Shown here piece by piece: positions 27,588-36,039 of a stretch of 64,000 nucleotides of DNA. How positions within the stretch are numbered: the first letter of the stretch is position 1; every line of letters starts with the position of its first letter. The notes under the pieces are model-generated. The model searched no databases, was not told the DNA's origin, and saw only the letters and a list, made by a program, of their open reading frames with translations. A program made the translations under genes and the position numbers. Source of the stretch: a virus; the IMG/VR virus record IMGVR_UViG_3300041809_000801, positions 24,935 to 88,934 of that record; one strand, given 5' to 3'.

Positions 27588-30500
27588 CTACGAAAGCAAA
27601 GTTACGGTGTTTGAAGATGAGTCGGCTGTAACTCCACCCAAGAATGGGTTGATAGTGACAGTACGAGCCAAGGTTGAATTCGCTGAAAGCACTGCGGCTC
27701 CATTAGTTTGAAAATCCGACGTAACAACCACGCTTGAGTTAAACTCCACCTGAGCGACCACAGTCGTATTCAAAACGTTTGTTTCCTCAAGATTGGTTGC
27801 AGAGTGTGCCTGAAGATTCAGGGTTGAATTCCGTTCACCAATGAAGAACTGACCGGGAATCGCTCCTACATCCACTGCTAGATTCATGTTTGAAGCTGTA
27901 ATCTCCGATGAACTAGCTACCATGCCGGTGCCGCCGTCTGGAAGAGTGATGCTGCCTCTATCGAAGATGGCGTTGCATCCCTGTGAGAATGCACCGGCCT
28001 GAAGATTATTCGTGAATATGCAATCCACAAAATCAACATCCGAGTCAATGGCGTAGATGGCTGGATTTGAAAACCCTTGGAACGTTATGTTGTTGAAAAT
28101 GACGCGGCTGTTGTCTATAAAGAAGGCTGAAGTCGGTCCATTGCCAAATCCTGTAAATCCGGTAGCGTCAATCACCACTGGATTTGTCGCCCCGGCGACC
28201 GCCGTGATGACCAGACGACCAGCTTCCTGAATTGTGAAGGCAAGGTTGCCCAACGCATAGTAAACCGCTGACCGAATATCCCCATCCCCCAAAGCAATCT
28301 CTTGTAGGGTGCTTTGAAGATTCGTAATCGAAAACGGCACATTTGTGTCCACAAGCTGAATCGAGCACGGGTCGCGAAGGACTGGCGGCAGAGCGTCCAG
28401 AGCCGCTGTAATCGTAGCCTTCGGTGTGTTCAAACTCAGACCATCGTTACTGTCGTTCCCGGCTGGTCCATTGTTGACATATAGAACAATGGGGGCTGTC
28501 GTGGCCTGAAGGTTCTGACCCAACACAGTGCGAGGAGCCGGAGGAGCAATAGCAAAACCAACGTGTGGTGTCGCCTGAGAAAAACCACGCCCCCCGCCAG
28601 CATTGATAAACTGAATCTCCTTACGAAAATCCTTATTCATTGGCGGGATGAAATCGTTAGTGTGAAGCGGCACTTCGAAAGTGTGCTCCACGTTGTTCTG
28701 TCGCATCGCCACATAGTTGGAATCAAACAAGGAAGCCAACGGGGTGTTTATCAGCGTAGCATCCGACCAATTCACCAAAGCCGGTAGCGTAGTCGCGATT
28801 GGAATTTCACGATTGTACGGGTACACATCCTCAAGACCAACGAGTGGTGCAGCCCCGGAGCCGTTTGTGGTAACCAAAGCGTTGTCGTCGTTGTGAATGA
28901 CTTCATAATTGCGACTCAGCACTCCTTCACCTTGGTAGGGGATGTAGCGTTCAACTATCGTCAAACTGGAGGTCGGTGTGAACGCAGGAAGAATCGAGCC
29001 GCAGAACATAAATTGGTTGAGGGGCTTGGCTGGTACTAACCCAGTGCCAAGGACATCGCCAATTACCGTAATTGTCGCCAAACCACTATTGAAATTCACA
29101 GTTGAACAAACTGTAGAGTTCAGATTTCCTGTAGAATCGAGTATCCAGATTAGCCGATTCGAATCGTTTCCAGAGATTCCTTTGATAATGGCGTTACTTG
29201 CTGCCACCACGATTGTGGTGAGGTTTGTGGTGGCGTTGTAACAAGTGGTGTCGTATTGGGAAGATGGTACCTCCACCACCACTCGACTATCCATAGGAAG
29301 AGTAGAGTCGGCGGTGTATGTGCCGAACAGCACTGTCTCTTCAACCTCAGTCACGCCTTTAACAGGAGCGTTGTATGCAAGCTGCGCCGTATCTTGAGCA
29401 AGGAAGGTCATAACAAGGGTCGATGTAGAAGGAACAAGTTGACTGAGAGTGATAACGCAGTTCGGTCCCTTTACCAACATGCCGGAGATTGTGTATGGAA
29501 CTCTGGTGGCCGCGTCTACGACGCTGATGGGATAAAGACCGTTGACTGTGGAATTCAAGTTGGTACGATTGACAATAAACACCATCGTAGTTCCGAGCGC
29601 CGTCCCAGTCGAACCCGGTACGAGAATTTCAATTCTTGTACCAAAAACAAGGTTGGAATATTCAGGATTGTATGCTGTGACGTTGTACGCCTGAACTGCC
29701 AGTGGGTTAGTAAAAATTTCGTACTCAGATACGCCGTACACTGGCAGGTTCTTGCCTGAAGTTGCATCCGAGACAATGCCTCCATCGACTGCAATAGGGG
29801 TCTTCTTCAAATCCGAGCCGGAGTTTGCAGGATACTGAACGCCGAGGGTGCAGTACATTTTGTTGCTGCCGGGATCAAATGGTGTGCCCTGCAAGTTCTT
29901 GATAAGAGTCAAAGTCACCGACTTGGTACCAACTCCGTTGACTTGAAATTGCCCATCTGTCGCAGGGTAGATTGCTACAGGCATGTTGATGGGGGTCTTT
30001 GCAATGATGCCTGAGTTAAAACTCTGTACCGTGACAGATTGAATCGTTGCATTTGATGAAGTCGGGAGCGTAAAGGTGAAAGCATCTCCCTGCATCCACG
30101 GGCCACTTTGAGCACTGGAAGAAAACCAAGCGGTCTTCATGCTAGTTGTAACCTGCTTGGTCACGTAAAAAGTGCGAAGGTCGGAACTGAATCCGTTCGC
30201 AAAACCATCCCAACCACCAGAAAGAGTATTTGTGTTGGGGACGGCTGTTGGAGCCACTGAAATGTAGTAATCCAATGCCGAGCCGAGCCCTTCCGTTTTG
30301 AGACCGTAACCATCACCACGACCGATTGCGATTCGACCATGACCTGTAATTAAGTCCACAAACCCTTCCCGCATAATCTTGTCCAAGTCCCATGCATCGA
30401 GAGTCACCGTTTGACGAGTATCTACCACGTCGTCCGGGAAAATCTGGTCAGCCAATCTCCCATCAAACCGACCTGAAACGCCAGAAGCCCCCGGCGTGGT

Positions 30501-31475
30501 TGATTGAAGAAGACCTGAGCCCGAAACCGAAGGGTCGCCACAACCGAAAATGTTGTTTACAAGGCTGAACGGACCGTAGTTACGCTGGAACATGACAGCG
30601 ACGGGAAAGGCATAGGTATAGCCATCCATCGTTCCCATGGAGTTGTTTACATTGCCATCACCCGCACGCCAAATTCCAGTGTCACCGTTGATGGCTCCCA
30701 TGTTGGTGAATTGATAAGTTGAATCGACAATAGGGGCTAGGTTGGTCGCAGTACCTTGACCATACACAATCTCCGTGGGGATAGCGCCGGGGTCTAAACC
30801 AAACTGATACTTTGTAAAATTGTAGGTTAGAGCAACCCGCTGAATGTTGAACCGCCACTGAATCTGAGCACGCTCTGTAGTCAGGAGCCCCGTCCCTGCG
30901 GTTGTAGTTGCAAAGATGTCAACGGAGTCATCCGGCATAGTTTCTGCGTTGGCTTGGTCAGGTGAGGTACAACCATACGGGTAAAAGTAGCGAAGCTGAG
31001 TCACGGGGTCGAGGTAGTAACCCTGTCCCGTCGTCGGGTCGAGAGACTGATACCAAACTTCAAGGAAGATGACGTAAAGACGCGCATCCTCATCAGTGAA
31101 CCCGTTCGCCCAATATACCGGCTTCTGAGCCGTGGAGAGCGTAATACGATTTTGCGTGAGGTCGGCGGAGTTGAACCCGGAGATAGAGACAACCTCTCCA
31201 TTGAACAAGACATCGAAAGCTGGGATGACAAAGGTGTTGGAAACCAGTGGCGTGAATGTCAGTGGAGCATAGGTCAAACACCCGGAAGTTGCTGACTTAT
31301 CTGCGAGAAGAAGATGACGCTTGTAGTCTTGAAGGTCCTGAATCAGGTTTACGTCTGCATCAGAGAGTTCGTGGTCATGTAGTCCCACAATTGTTCGGAG
31401 TGAACGACCGAACGGGTCGAGAGTACGACTTACGACAGAAGGATACTGAAATGAAGCGTCGTCTATATTTGCCAT
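27588..31475 (-). CDS. Tail protein with C-terminal beta-helix (pectate-lyase-like) domain
   Basis: A 1,295-residue protein. The N-terminal part (LHDHELSDADVNLIQDLQDYKRHLL, split by a short turn, residues 32-57) resembles tail-attachment domains that recur in large myovirus baseplates. A DUF1565-like onset (VNNGPAGNDSNDGLSLNTPK, about residue 1010) leads into a right-handed beta-helix with repeated short hydrophobic/Asn rungs up to about residue 1230 (VDFVDCIFTNN and similar). Beta-helix domains of this kind bind or cleave surface polysaccharide in phage spikes. No catalytic pair can be named by eye. The ATG at 31475 directly abuts the TAG of the zinc-repeat gene. Confidence 0.75.
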   Translation of the reverse strand: MANIDDASFQYPSVVSRTLDPFGRSLRTIVGLHDHELSDADVNLIQDLQDYKRHLLLADKSATSGCLTYAPLTFTPLVSNTFVIPAFDVLFNGEVVSISGFNSADLTQNRITLSTAQKPVYWANGFTDEDARLYVIFLEVWYQSLDPTTGQGYYLDPVTQLRYFYPYGCTSPDQANAETMPDDSVDIFATTTAGTGLLTTERAQIQWRFNIQRVALTYNFTKYQFGLDPGAIPTEIVYGQGTATNLAPIVDSTYQFTNMGAINGDTGIWRAGDGNVNNSMGTMDGYTYAFPVAVMFQRNYGPFSLVNNIFGCGDPSVSGSGLLQSTTPGASGVSGRFDGRLADQIFPDDVVDTRQTVTLDAWDLDKIMREGFVDLITGHGRIAIGRGDGYGLKTEGLGSALDYYISVAPTAVPNTNTLSGGWDGFANGFSSDLRTFYVTKQVTTSMKTAWFSSSAQSGPWMQGDAFTFTLPTSSNATIQSVTVQSFNSGIIAKTPINMPVAIYPATDGQFQVNGVGTKSVTLTLIKNLQGTPFDPGSNKMYCTLGVQYPANSGSDLKKTPIAVDGGIVSDATSGKNLPVYGVSEYEIFTNPLAVQAYNVTAYNPEYSNLVFGTRIEILVPGSTGTALGTTMVFIVNRTNLNSTVNGLYPISVVDAATRVPYTISGMLVKGPNCVITLSQLVPSTSTLVMTFLAQDTAQLAYNAPVKGVTEVEETVLFGTYTADSTLPMDSRVVVEVPSSQYDTTCYNATTNLTTIVVAASNAIIKGISGNDSNRLIWILDSTGNLNSTVCSTVNFNSGLATITVIGDVLGTGLVPAKPLNQFMFCGSILPAFTPTSSLTIVERYIPYQGEGVLSRNYEVIHNDDNALVTTNGSGAAPLVGLEDVYPYNREIPIATTLPALVNWSDATLINTPLASLFDSNYVAMRQNNVEHTFEVPLHTNDFIPPMNKDFRKEIQFINAGGGRGFSQATPHVGFAIAPPAPRTVLGQNLQATTAPIVLYVNNGPAGNDSNDGLSLNTPKATITAALDALPPVLRDPCSIQLVDTNVPFSITNLQSTLQEIALGDGDIRSAVYYALGNLAFTIQEAGRLVITAVAGATNPVVIDATGFTGFGNGPTSAFFIDNSRVIFNNITFQGFSNPAIYAIDSDVDFVDCIFTNNLQAGAFSQGCNAIFDRGSITLPDGGTGMVASSSEITASNMNLAVDVGAIPGQFFIGERNSTLNLQAHSATNLEETNVLNTTVVAQVEFNSSVVVTSDFQTNGAAVLSANSTLARTVTINPFLGGVTADSSSNTVTLLS

Positions 31476-31859
31476 CTATTTCCTCTTTAAGCAACCGCAA
31501 CTTTTGGTCTTCCCCGACCGAAGACTACTCCCTGCTACACTGACAACCGTTCCGCAATCGCATCGGCAGTCCCATATCATTGACCGCCCATTCTTTTTCT
31601 TGCCCTTCCAGAGAACCAGCAACCTACCAAACCTTTGATTGACCAAGCTATACTTCTTTTCAGCCTTGGCCTGTTTGAGTTGCAATTGCACACAACCACA
31701 GCTTCTGGTTCGACCCTTCAACAAATCTTCTTGACGGACGTTAGTTCGACCGCCGCAACGGCAGGAGCACACCCATTTTGAACGCCCACCTTCAGTCACT
31801 CGGGTGAGAGCTACTAACAACCCAAACTGTTTACCAGCGAGATTATGTGGTTGCCGCAC
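31476..31859 (-). CDS. Twin zinc-finger-like protein related to homing-endonuclease C-terminal domain
   Basis: A 127-residue basic protein made of two copies of one domain. Copy 1 (about residues 9-60) is GKQFGLLVALTR...WVCSCRCGG...RSCGCV. Copy 2 (about residues 72-125) is NQRFGRLLVLWK...WDCRCDCG...KSCGCL. Each has CxCxCG followed by SCGC, an apparent four-cysteine metal site. The same domain forms the C-terminus of the GIY-YIG enzyme at 6605-7345. Alone it has no nuclease motif, so it may be a DNA-binding remnant or partner of a homing system. The start is a GTG at 31859, with a G-rich upstream. It lies between the beta-helix gene and the plus-strand block. Confidence 0.7.
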   Translation of the reverse strand: MRQPHNLAGKQFGLLVALTRVTEGGRSKWVCSCRCGGRTNVRQEDLLKGRTRSCGCVQLQLKQAKAEKKYSLVNQRFGRLLVLWKGKKKNGRSMIWDCRCDCGTVVSVAGSSLRSGKTKSCGCLKRK

Positions 31860-31946
31860 ACTGTATTCCCATGCCCCTACTACTCAGGGGGCAATAGTCG
31901 GAGAACTTCTTTGACTTTCGAAAATCCTTTTGTAGAGAGGAATTTG

Positions 31947-32591
31947 ATGGCAACTGTCCCTTATAATTACATCAATCAGTCCATAGTGGCTTCGTGCTTA
32001 ATCCAGCCCAAGGACATCGACTCCTTCTATAACCCTGTTCTTTTGTCGCACACGGGTTACGCCTCAGATGGCACTCTGTACTCCGCTGGGGTGCAACAGC
32101 CCGGACCTATTTATGCCTCGTGGTACTCAGAATCGCCGGGATCGTATCGAGGGAGTCTCGCCACTTTTCCTCAAACCGGGCTTGTTCTTCTTTCGAACAC
32201 CGCAATGACTATTCTCGATGGGAGCAGCCTTGCTCTAAATCTATGGATGCTCTTTCTACTTCAAAATGTGATAGTCGCCCCCGTGCCGCCGCCACTTTCA
32301 CCGCCGCTATCTCCTCCGTTGTCTCCACCACTTTCACCGCCGCTGTCCCCTCCGCTTTCTCCTCCTGTTTTTGCGGGTGGGTATGCGCTTGTAGACAATT
32401 TCAATAGTGAAGTCAATGGGTGGGTGCCCAGCGGGTTGGCTTACGCAGATGGAGTCGTTTCTGTTATCTTTGCCCCCGATTTTGGCAATGAGAGCAGAAA
32501 TATCACAGGAGACAATTACGACATCGGCTCCAATATGGTTGTTAGCATTGACTTTTCTCAAGATGCGGTGTATCTCGATGTTGCTGTGTAA
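31947..32591 (+). CDS. Putative virion protein with PPLS repeats
   Basis: A 214-residue protein starting at the ATG at 31947 behind AGAGAGG. The first 110 residues are an unrecognised mixed domain. Residues 113-145 consist of seven PPLS-type units (VPPPLSPPLSPPLSPPLSPP and on), a stiff proline-rich linker. The last 65 residues form a beta-rich domain ending in DIGSNMVVSIDFSQD. The same PPLS linker occurs near the C-terminus of the 1,028-residue minus-strand protein at 36040-39126. It opens a three-gene plus-strand block that ends in the endolysin. Confidence 0.7.
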   Translation: MATVPYNYINQSIVASCLIQPKDIDSFYNPVLLSHTGYASDGTLYSAGVQQPGPIYASWYSESPGSYRGSLATFPQTGLVLLSNTAMTILDGSSLALNLWMLFLLQNVIVAPVPPPLSPPLSPPLSPPLSPPLSPPLSPPVFAGGYALVDNFNSEVNGWVPSGLAYADGVVSVIFAPDFGNESRNITGDNYDIGSNMVVSIDFSQDAVYLDVAV

Positions 32592-32604
32592 CAAAAATTT
32601 CTCA

Positions 32605-32640
32605 AAAACTAGCCAAAACCATGGCTAAACGGGTATACTA
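32605..32640 (+). promoter_or_regulatory. Phage-type promoter (AAAACTAGCCA - 16 - GGTATACTA)
   Basis: AAAACTAGCCA at 32605-32615 and TATACT at 32634-32639 match, base for base and at the same 29-base distance, a site at 51147-51181. Both lie just before plus-strand genes inside leftward regions. The -35 area reads AGCCA, not TTGACA. The -10 ends 6 bases before the ATG of the zinc protein at 32646, so a transcript would begin at or next to that ATG. Confidence 0.65.
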
Positions 32641-32645
32641 CAGTT

Positions 32646-33680
32646 ATGGACGAGATTCTTTCCACACCCTTTGTTGACGCAGCCATTGCCAATGACCCCC
32701 GACGCCAGATGAAGTTCGAAGAGGGAAAGCAAACTTTGGTGGACGGCATTGCCAGTCATCAGATTTACAATCCCGAATACGTCCAAGCCAAGGATGCCAT
32801 TCGTCGGGCACTGGACGATACCTTCCGCAAGGCGCACGACGCCATCGTTACGGCTCAACGTTTGAATAACTTCGCCGGAACTTATGACTACTGGGATTTC
32901 GGCATGAGTTTCGATTCAGCCTCCGTCCCCAAGCAGTACCGTACTCTGACCAAAAAATTCGATAAGTACACTCCCGGCAAGGTGGCCGAGCCGCATCAGG
33001 TCGGTCTGAACGTCATTTACCGTTACATGGACATCCTCAGTGACGCCGTGAAGATGGTCAACCTTCTCAAAGAAGCAAAACCTTTCATCATCAAAGGCCG
33101 CAAACCTCCGGTTCTAACCGAGGCACAGCGAGTGCAGCAAGAGGCCGACCTGAAAAACACAGGCATCTGCCCAGTTTGCATGAGGCGGCAGAAGCTGACC
33201 TTTGAGAGCACACTGGTGGCTCACGGATACACTATCCCTCGCGGATGGGGTGGTCGGAATGGAATGTGCGTCGGTCGTGGACATCAAGCGTGGGAACTCT
33301 CTCCTGAGGGGGCTGTAGCCTACAAAGAGATGCTGGAAAAGTATCTTGTGGATTTGAAAAAGCTGCTAGTCAACTTGCAAGACAGCAAGTCCCCCACTCT
33401 CTCGGAGATGGTTCAAGTACGTAAGCCGAAGACTGTTGGCGGGTTTACATCGCTACAGTATCAGAATGAGCAGCGTACCTACGACAAGGGCACGCCTGAG
33501 TATGACCGTGTACGGCGCACGGAACTTCGCAAAACCGAAATCGCCATCGAGGGCATCAAGGCCGAAATTGAAGCGGTCAGCGGACGCATTGCCAATTGGA
33601 AGGCGGAGCCGCTGAAATACGGCGGTGCCGAAACTCAGGAACGTTGGCAGTCCCGATTACTTAAGAAAACCGATAAATAA
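32646..33680 (+). CDS. Hypothetical protein with CxxC...H...C...H zinc motif
   Basis: A 344-residue, helical, basic protein. Residues 174-222 hold CPVCMRRQKL...VAHGY...PRGWGGRNGMCVGRGH, a zinc-site pattern (C-x2-C, H-G-Y, C-x4-H) that recurs in phage and plasmid proteins of unknown role. A coiled-coil-like segment (residues 290-320) follows. No Shine-Dalgarno is visible and the -10 box ends 6 bases before the ATG, so the message may be leaderless. It precedes the endolysin gene by 69 bases. Confidence 0.72.
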   Translation: MDEILSTPFVDAAIANDPRRQMKFEEGKQTLVDGIASHQIYNPEYVQAKDAIRRALDDTFRKAHDAIVTAQRLNNFAGTYDYWDFGMSFDSASVPKQYRTLTKKFDKYTPGKVAEPHQVGLNVIYRYMDILSDAVKMVNLLKEAKPFIIKGRKPPVLTEAQRVQQEADLKNTGICPVCMRRQKLTFESTLVAHGYTIPRGWGGRNGMCVGRGHQAWELSPEGAVAYKEMLEKYLVDLKKLLVNLQDSKSPTLSEMVQVRKPKTVGGFTSLQYQNEQRTYDKGTPEYDRVRRTELRKTEIAIEGIKAEIEAVSGRIANWKAEPLKYGGAETQERWQSRLLKKTDK

Positions 33681-33721
33681 CGGCAAAAACGCAGTTCGCA
33701 AAAAAGCAGCCTGAAACAAAA

Positions 33722-33745
33722 CCTCTACCAAACTCTTGGTAGAGG
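33722..33745 (+). promoter_or_regulatory. Perfect hairpin burying the endolysin Shine-Dalgarno
   Basis: CCTCTACCAA (33722-33731) and TTGGTAGAGG (33736-33745) pair over 10 bp without mismatch around a 4-base ACTC loop. AGAGG at the 3' end of the stem is the only Shine-Dalgarno for the endolysin ATG at 33750. No U-run follows, so this is not a standard terminator. The arrangement would keep the endolysin silent on read-through messages, as known for the T4 e gene. Confidence 0.7.
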
Positions 33746-33749
33746 CTCC

Positions 33750-34265
33750 ATGGCTGACTTTCAAACCTGCTACAAATTCATGCTACCGAACGAAGACGCG
33801 GTTCCGACGTACGCGGTCGCGCCTGACCCGCCTCCCGGTGCGTATGCTATCAGCGGGATTAACAGCTTCTCGTTCCCCACACAATATGCTGCCATCGCTG
33901 CAATTCCACAGGCTGAACGCGGTCCAGCGGTGATGCAGTTCTATCTGACAACCTTCTGGAATCAGTGGCTCGAACAACTGACCTCGGATGCGGTCGCAAT
34001 GAGGGTCTTCGATGCTAGTGTCAATATGGGAGTGAAGGAAGCGATTGTTCTTCTGCAACAGGCGGTGAATTCTCTCTCCACTACACCCCTTGTTGTAGAC
34101 GGTAAGATAGGACCAAAAACTGTAGCTGCTGCGAATGCCTGTGTAGACACGAGTCTCGTATCTGCGTTTCAACATGCCAGAGTCAGTTATTACGAAGAGA
34201 TTGTCGCCAAGAATCCTGCGGATGCAATCTACCTAAAAGGCTGGACGGCTAGAGCCCTCAAATAG
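33750..34265 (+). CDS. Endolysin, GH108-type N-acetylmuramidase with C-terminal peptidoglycan-binding domain
   Basis: A 171-residue phage lysozyme of the glycoside hydrolase 108 (ZliS) type, which cuts the MurNAc-GlcNAc bond of peptidoglycan at lysis. The catalytic Glu is E15 in PNEDAVPTY, followed by the conserved Asp-Pro-Gly loop and ISGIN. The central helices fit the family (AVAMRVFDASVNMGVKEA). VDGKIGPKT (about residues 116-124) is the PG_binding_3 motif. No signal peptide is present, so release needs a holin. The Shine-Dalgarno lies in a perfect hairpin. Downstream genes converge on its stop, 2 bases away. Confidence 0.88.
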   Translation: MADFQTCYKFMLPNEDAVPTYAVAPDPPPGAYAISGINSFSFPTQYAAIAAIPQAERGPAVMQFYLTTFWNQWLEQLTSDAVAMRVFDASVNMGVKEAIVLLQQAVNSLSTTPLVVDGKIGPKTVAAANACVDTSLVSAFQHARVSYYEEIVAKNPADAIYLKGWTARALK

Positions 34266-34267
34266 GA

Positions 34268-34663
34268 CTAACGCTGCTTGTGGTTTCTCTTCTCTTCAGC
34301 TTCACGTGCGGAAATCCAACTGGTTTTACATTCATCGAGCCATGAGCCCGACTGAATTTCTGCGTGACTTAAACGATGTCGGAGAGTCCACCACTCCAGA
34401 CCTGTCGCATCCCTATCGAAAATATTCTTCAAGCCGTCGTTGAGTATTTCAATGGCGTTGCAGCAACTGGAATAGTTCCCGTTGGCTGAGTCACGCAAAT
34501 AGTCCATCGCATGAACTACCATTATCATCAGTCGCACACGGTCGGATAGGTTGGGCAACAACCTCTCAATGGTTTCTTGAGGCCACTGTTCGTTGTATAG
34601 GCTAGAAGAGTTCAAGGTAGGCAAAGTCCTTTTTATTGCGGAATCTCTCCATCCACAGAACAT
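34268..34663 (-). CDS. Hypothetical protein
   Basis: A 131-residue mostly helical protein of unknown family (LSDRVRLMIMVVHAMDYLR; acidic and Trp-containing C-half). The ATG at 34663 lacks a Shine-Dalgarno and overlaps the upstream gene by 62 bases; a TTG at 34615 with AGGA upstream would give a 115-residue product with only a 14-base overlap and may be the true start. It is the last gene of the leftward small-gene set and its stop faces the endolysin stop. Confidence 0.6.
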   Translation of the reverse strand: MFCGWRDSAIKRTLPTLNSSSLYNEQWPQETIERLLPNLSDRVRLMIMVVHAMDYLRDSANGNYSSCCNAIEILNDGLKNIFDRDATGLEWWTLRHRLSHAEIQSGSWLDECKTSWISAREAEEKRNHKQR

Positions 34664-34808
34664 ACGGGATTACAGACGCGACGAAGCCAAGAGCCCAAAG
34701 CAGAGCAAGAATATTGCGGCGGAACCACCCACCCTCATTACAGTAGTGGGCAGAGTAGAAGCACAGCCGGATACACCCTTCCCATAGATTGTAACGCCCA
34801 TTCTTCAC
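34602..34808 (-). CDS. Small membrane protein
   Basis: A 68-residue protein with one clear hydrophobic helix (NILALLWALGFVASVIPYVL, residues 32-51) and a charged C-terminus. It begins with a GTG that overlaps the TGA of the gene before it (GTGA), so it is probably coupled. One or two spans plus position next to the endolysin and the 3D-domain enzyme make a lysis accessory role possible, but this is inference. The cysteine-rich N-terminus (CIRLCFYSAHYC) is unusual. Confidence 0.55.
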   Translation of the reverse strand: MKNGRYNLWEGCIRLCFYSAHYCNEGGWFRRNILALLWALGFVASVIPYVLWMERFRNKKDFAYLELF

Positions 34809-35038
34809 TGTGGTGCAATCTCGATGGAGTAATGTTTACGTTTGCTCTCTCGTCTCTGCTCTCCTTCAATCTCAAGAAGGAGAGAGTTGTCTTGAGGAAT
34901 GAATAGCCAATCGACATTAGTATAGTTGGAGAGCACCAACCCCATCTCTTGTGGAGTGAGCCCAACCAAAGAATGACAGAGAGGGTTAATCTCGGCATCT
35001 CTCAACGCTGTCGGTATTTCATTCATTTCATCAAACAT
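34805..35038 (-). CDS. Small hypothetical protein
   Basis: A 77-residue acidic protein of no known family. The start is the ATG at 35038, whose A is the last base of the upstream TGA (TGATG). The C-terminal half is charged (EIEGEQRRESKRKHY). It is part of a run of four short, translationally coupled leftward genes following the 3D-domain enzyme. Confidence 0.55.
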   Translation of the reverse strand: MFDEMNEIPTALRDAEINPLCHSLVGLTPQEMGLVLSNYTNVDWLFIPQDNSLLLEIEGEQRRESKRKHYSIEIAPQ

Positions 35039-35262
35039 CAAACCTCCGGGTGTGTGCCCATCCCATCAGAGATGGGACCAACCTCAGTTGCCTTGATTTT
35101 AGCGACCTGTGCCTCATCCACCGTTTGGACACTCTTGAGTGCTTGATTGAATTGATAAACAGCGAGAGCCTCTTCCGGGTCTATCCCATTACTGGTGTAC
35201 GCCCGGAAGATGTGCTGGAGATAGCCAAACAGGTCGTCCTGCAAAATCAAAACCTTCATCAT
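35038..35262 (-). CDS. Small hypothetical protein
   Basis: A protein of about 74 residues; ATG at 35262 or 35259, with GAGG giving the better spacing to the second. Sequence is helical (LFGYLQHIFRAYTSNGI, then EEALAVYQFNQALKSV). No domain is recognised. The preceding gene's TGA lies inside its Shine-Dalgarno region, so it is coupled to the 3D-domain enzyme. Confidence 0.58.
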   Translation of the reverse strand: MMKVLILQDDLFGYLQHIFRAYTSNGIDPEEALAVYQFNQALKSVQTVDEAQVAKIKATEVGPISDGMGTHPEV

Positions 35263-35267
35263 AAACC

Positions 35268-35912
35268 TCAATCCCCTAATACTCCCTTAAATGGGGAATT
35301 CAACATAGAAATGTTGACAGCGTAGTAGTCTGACCTGCGCCCCCACAAAATGGCTTGTCGGGCATCAGTGAAAAAGACATCCACTACTGGTCGTGTTTCG
35401 GCTGGCGACGTGAGGTCAACAAATCGAGCAATAGTCTGACGGTGACTCCTCTTGTGAATGAGAACGAGGTAATCATTCATCCGAGCGTGAAGCTTGGCTG
35501 CTGCGGTCGGCGACAAGGCCACATTCACCACCCTATCTTCTGGTAGTGTGTGCTGCGGGACCGAGTATGCATGAGTAACGCTCTTCCCGTCAGCAAAAAC
35601 TGCTGACTGAGACGACCGTGTGTAGGCGGTTACCTGCACTGCTGTTTTGTATTTTTCGAGGAATCCGAGTTGTCTTTCAGCAACCGCGAGGCGGATTTGG
35701 ATTTGCTTTAACTCAGTTTGTGAAGACGAAAGTTGGTTGGTTTTTTCGTTCAGTTGACGGGCAAGTGCGTGGTTCTGCTCATGCAGAATTCCAATGGTCG
35801 CACCAAAGGCGAGGGCAATGAGTAGTGCTACTCCTAGCTTGAACTTTTTCATAGCGAGTTTGGTAAGGTGTTGCTTCCCGAACGCTCGTATTGCTCCTTT
35901 CGCCGAAGTCAT
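35268..35912 (-). CDS. Membrane-anchored 3D (RlpA-like) cell-wall enzyme
   Basis: A protein of about 214 residues with an N-terminal signal anchor (KFKLGVALLIALAFGATIGI), a coiled-coil stalk (QLNEKTNQLSSSQTELKQIQ) and a C-terminal 3D domain of the RlpA-like double-psi beta barrel. The diagnostic aspartates are in FVDLTSP and PVVDVFFTDARQAI, ending in LWG. 3D-domain proteins bind or cleave peptidoglycan glycans (MltA/RlpA relatives). The start is uncertain: the ATG at 35912 is used, but one at 35852 would begin right at the signal anchor. It may be a spanin-like or wall-remodelling factor for infection or lysis. It starts a leftward set after a 110-base gap. Confidence 0.72.
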   Translation of the reverse strand: MTSAKGAIRAFGKQHLTKLAMKKFKLGVALLIALAFGATIGILHEQNHALARQLNEKTNQLSSSQTELKQIQIRLAVAERQLGFLEKYKTAVQVTAYTRSSQSAVFADGKSVTHAYSVPQHTLPEDRVVNVALSPTAAAKLHARMNDYLVLIHKRSHRQTIARFVDLTSPAETRPVVDVFFTDARQAILWGRRSDYYAVNISMLNSPFKGVLGD

Positions 35913-35972
35913 TCTAATAGAATACCTCAACGGCGTGGTTTTTGGTATAAAAAAATGTTAAGGTTTTTGGTT

Positions 35973-35988
35973 TCAGTTAGTTAACTGA
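35973..35988. repeat. Inverted repeat TCAGTTA-GT-TAACTGA
   Basis: A 16-base near-palindrome in the gap between the 1,028-residue gene and the 3D-domain gene (35,913-36,039). It could be an operator or a weak terminator arm: two more G-C pairs form outside after a bulge, but no immediate U-run follows on either strand. The rest of the gap is AT-rich and holds no recognisable gene. Confidence 0.4.
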
Positions 35989-36039
35989 GCCACGTAAAAA
36001 GCATTGCATACCTATAGTTTGGTATTGTGGAAACTCGAC

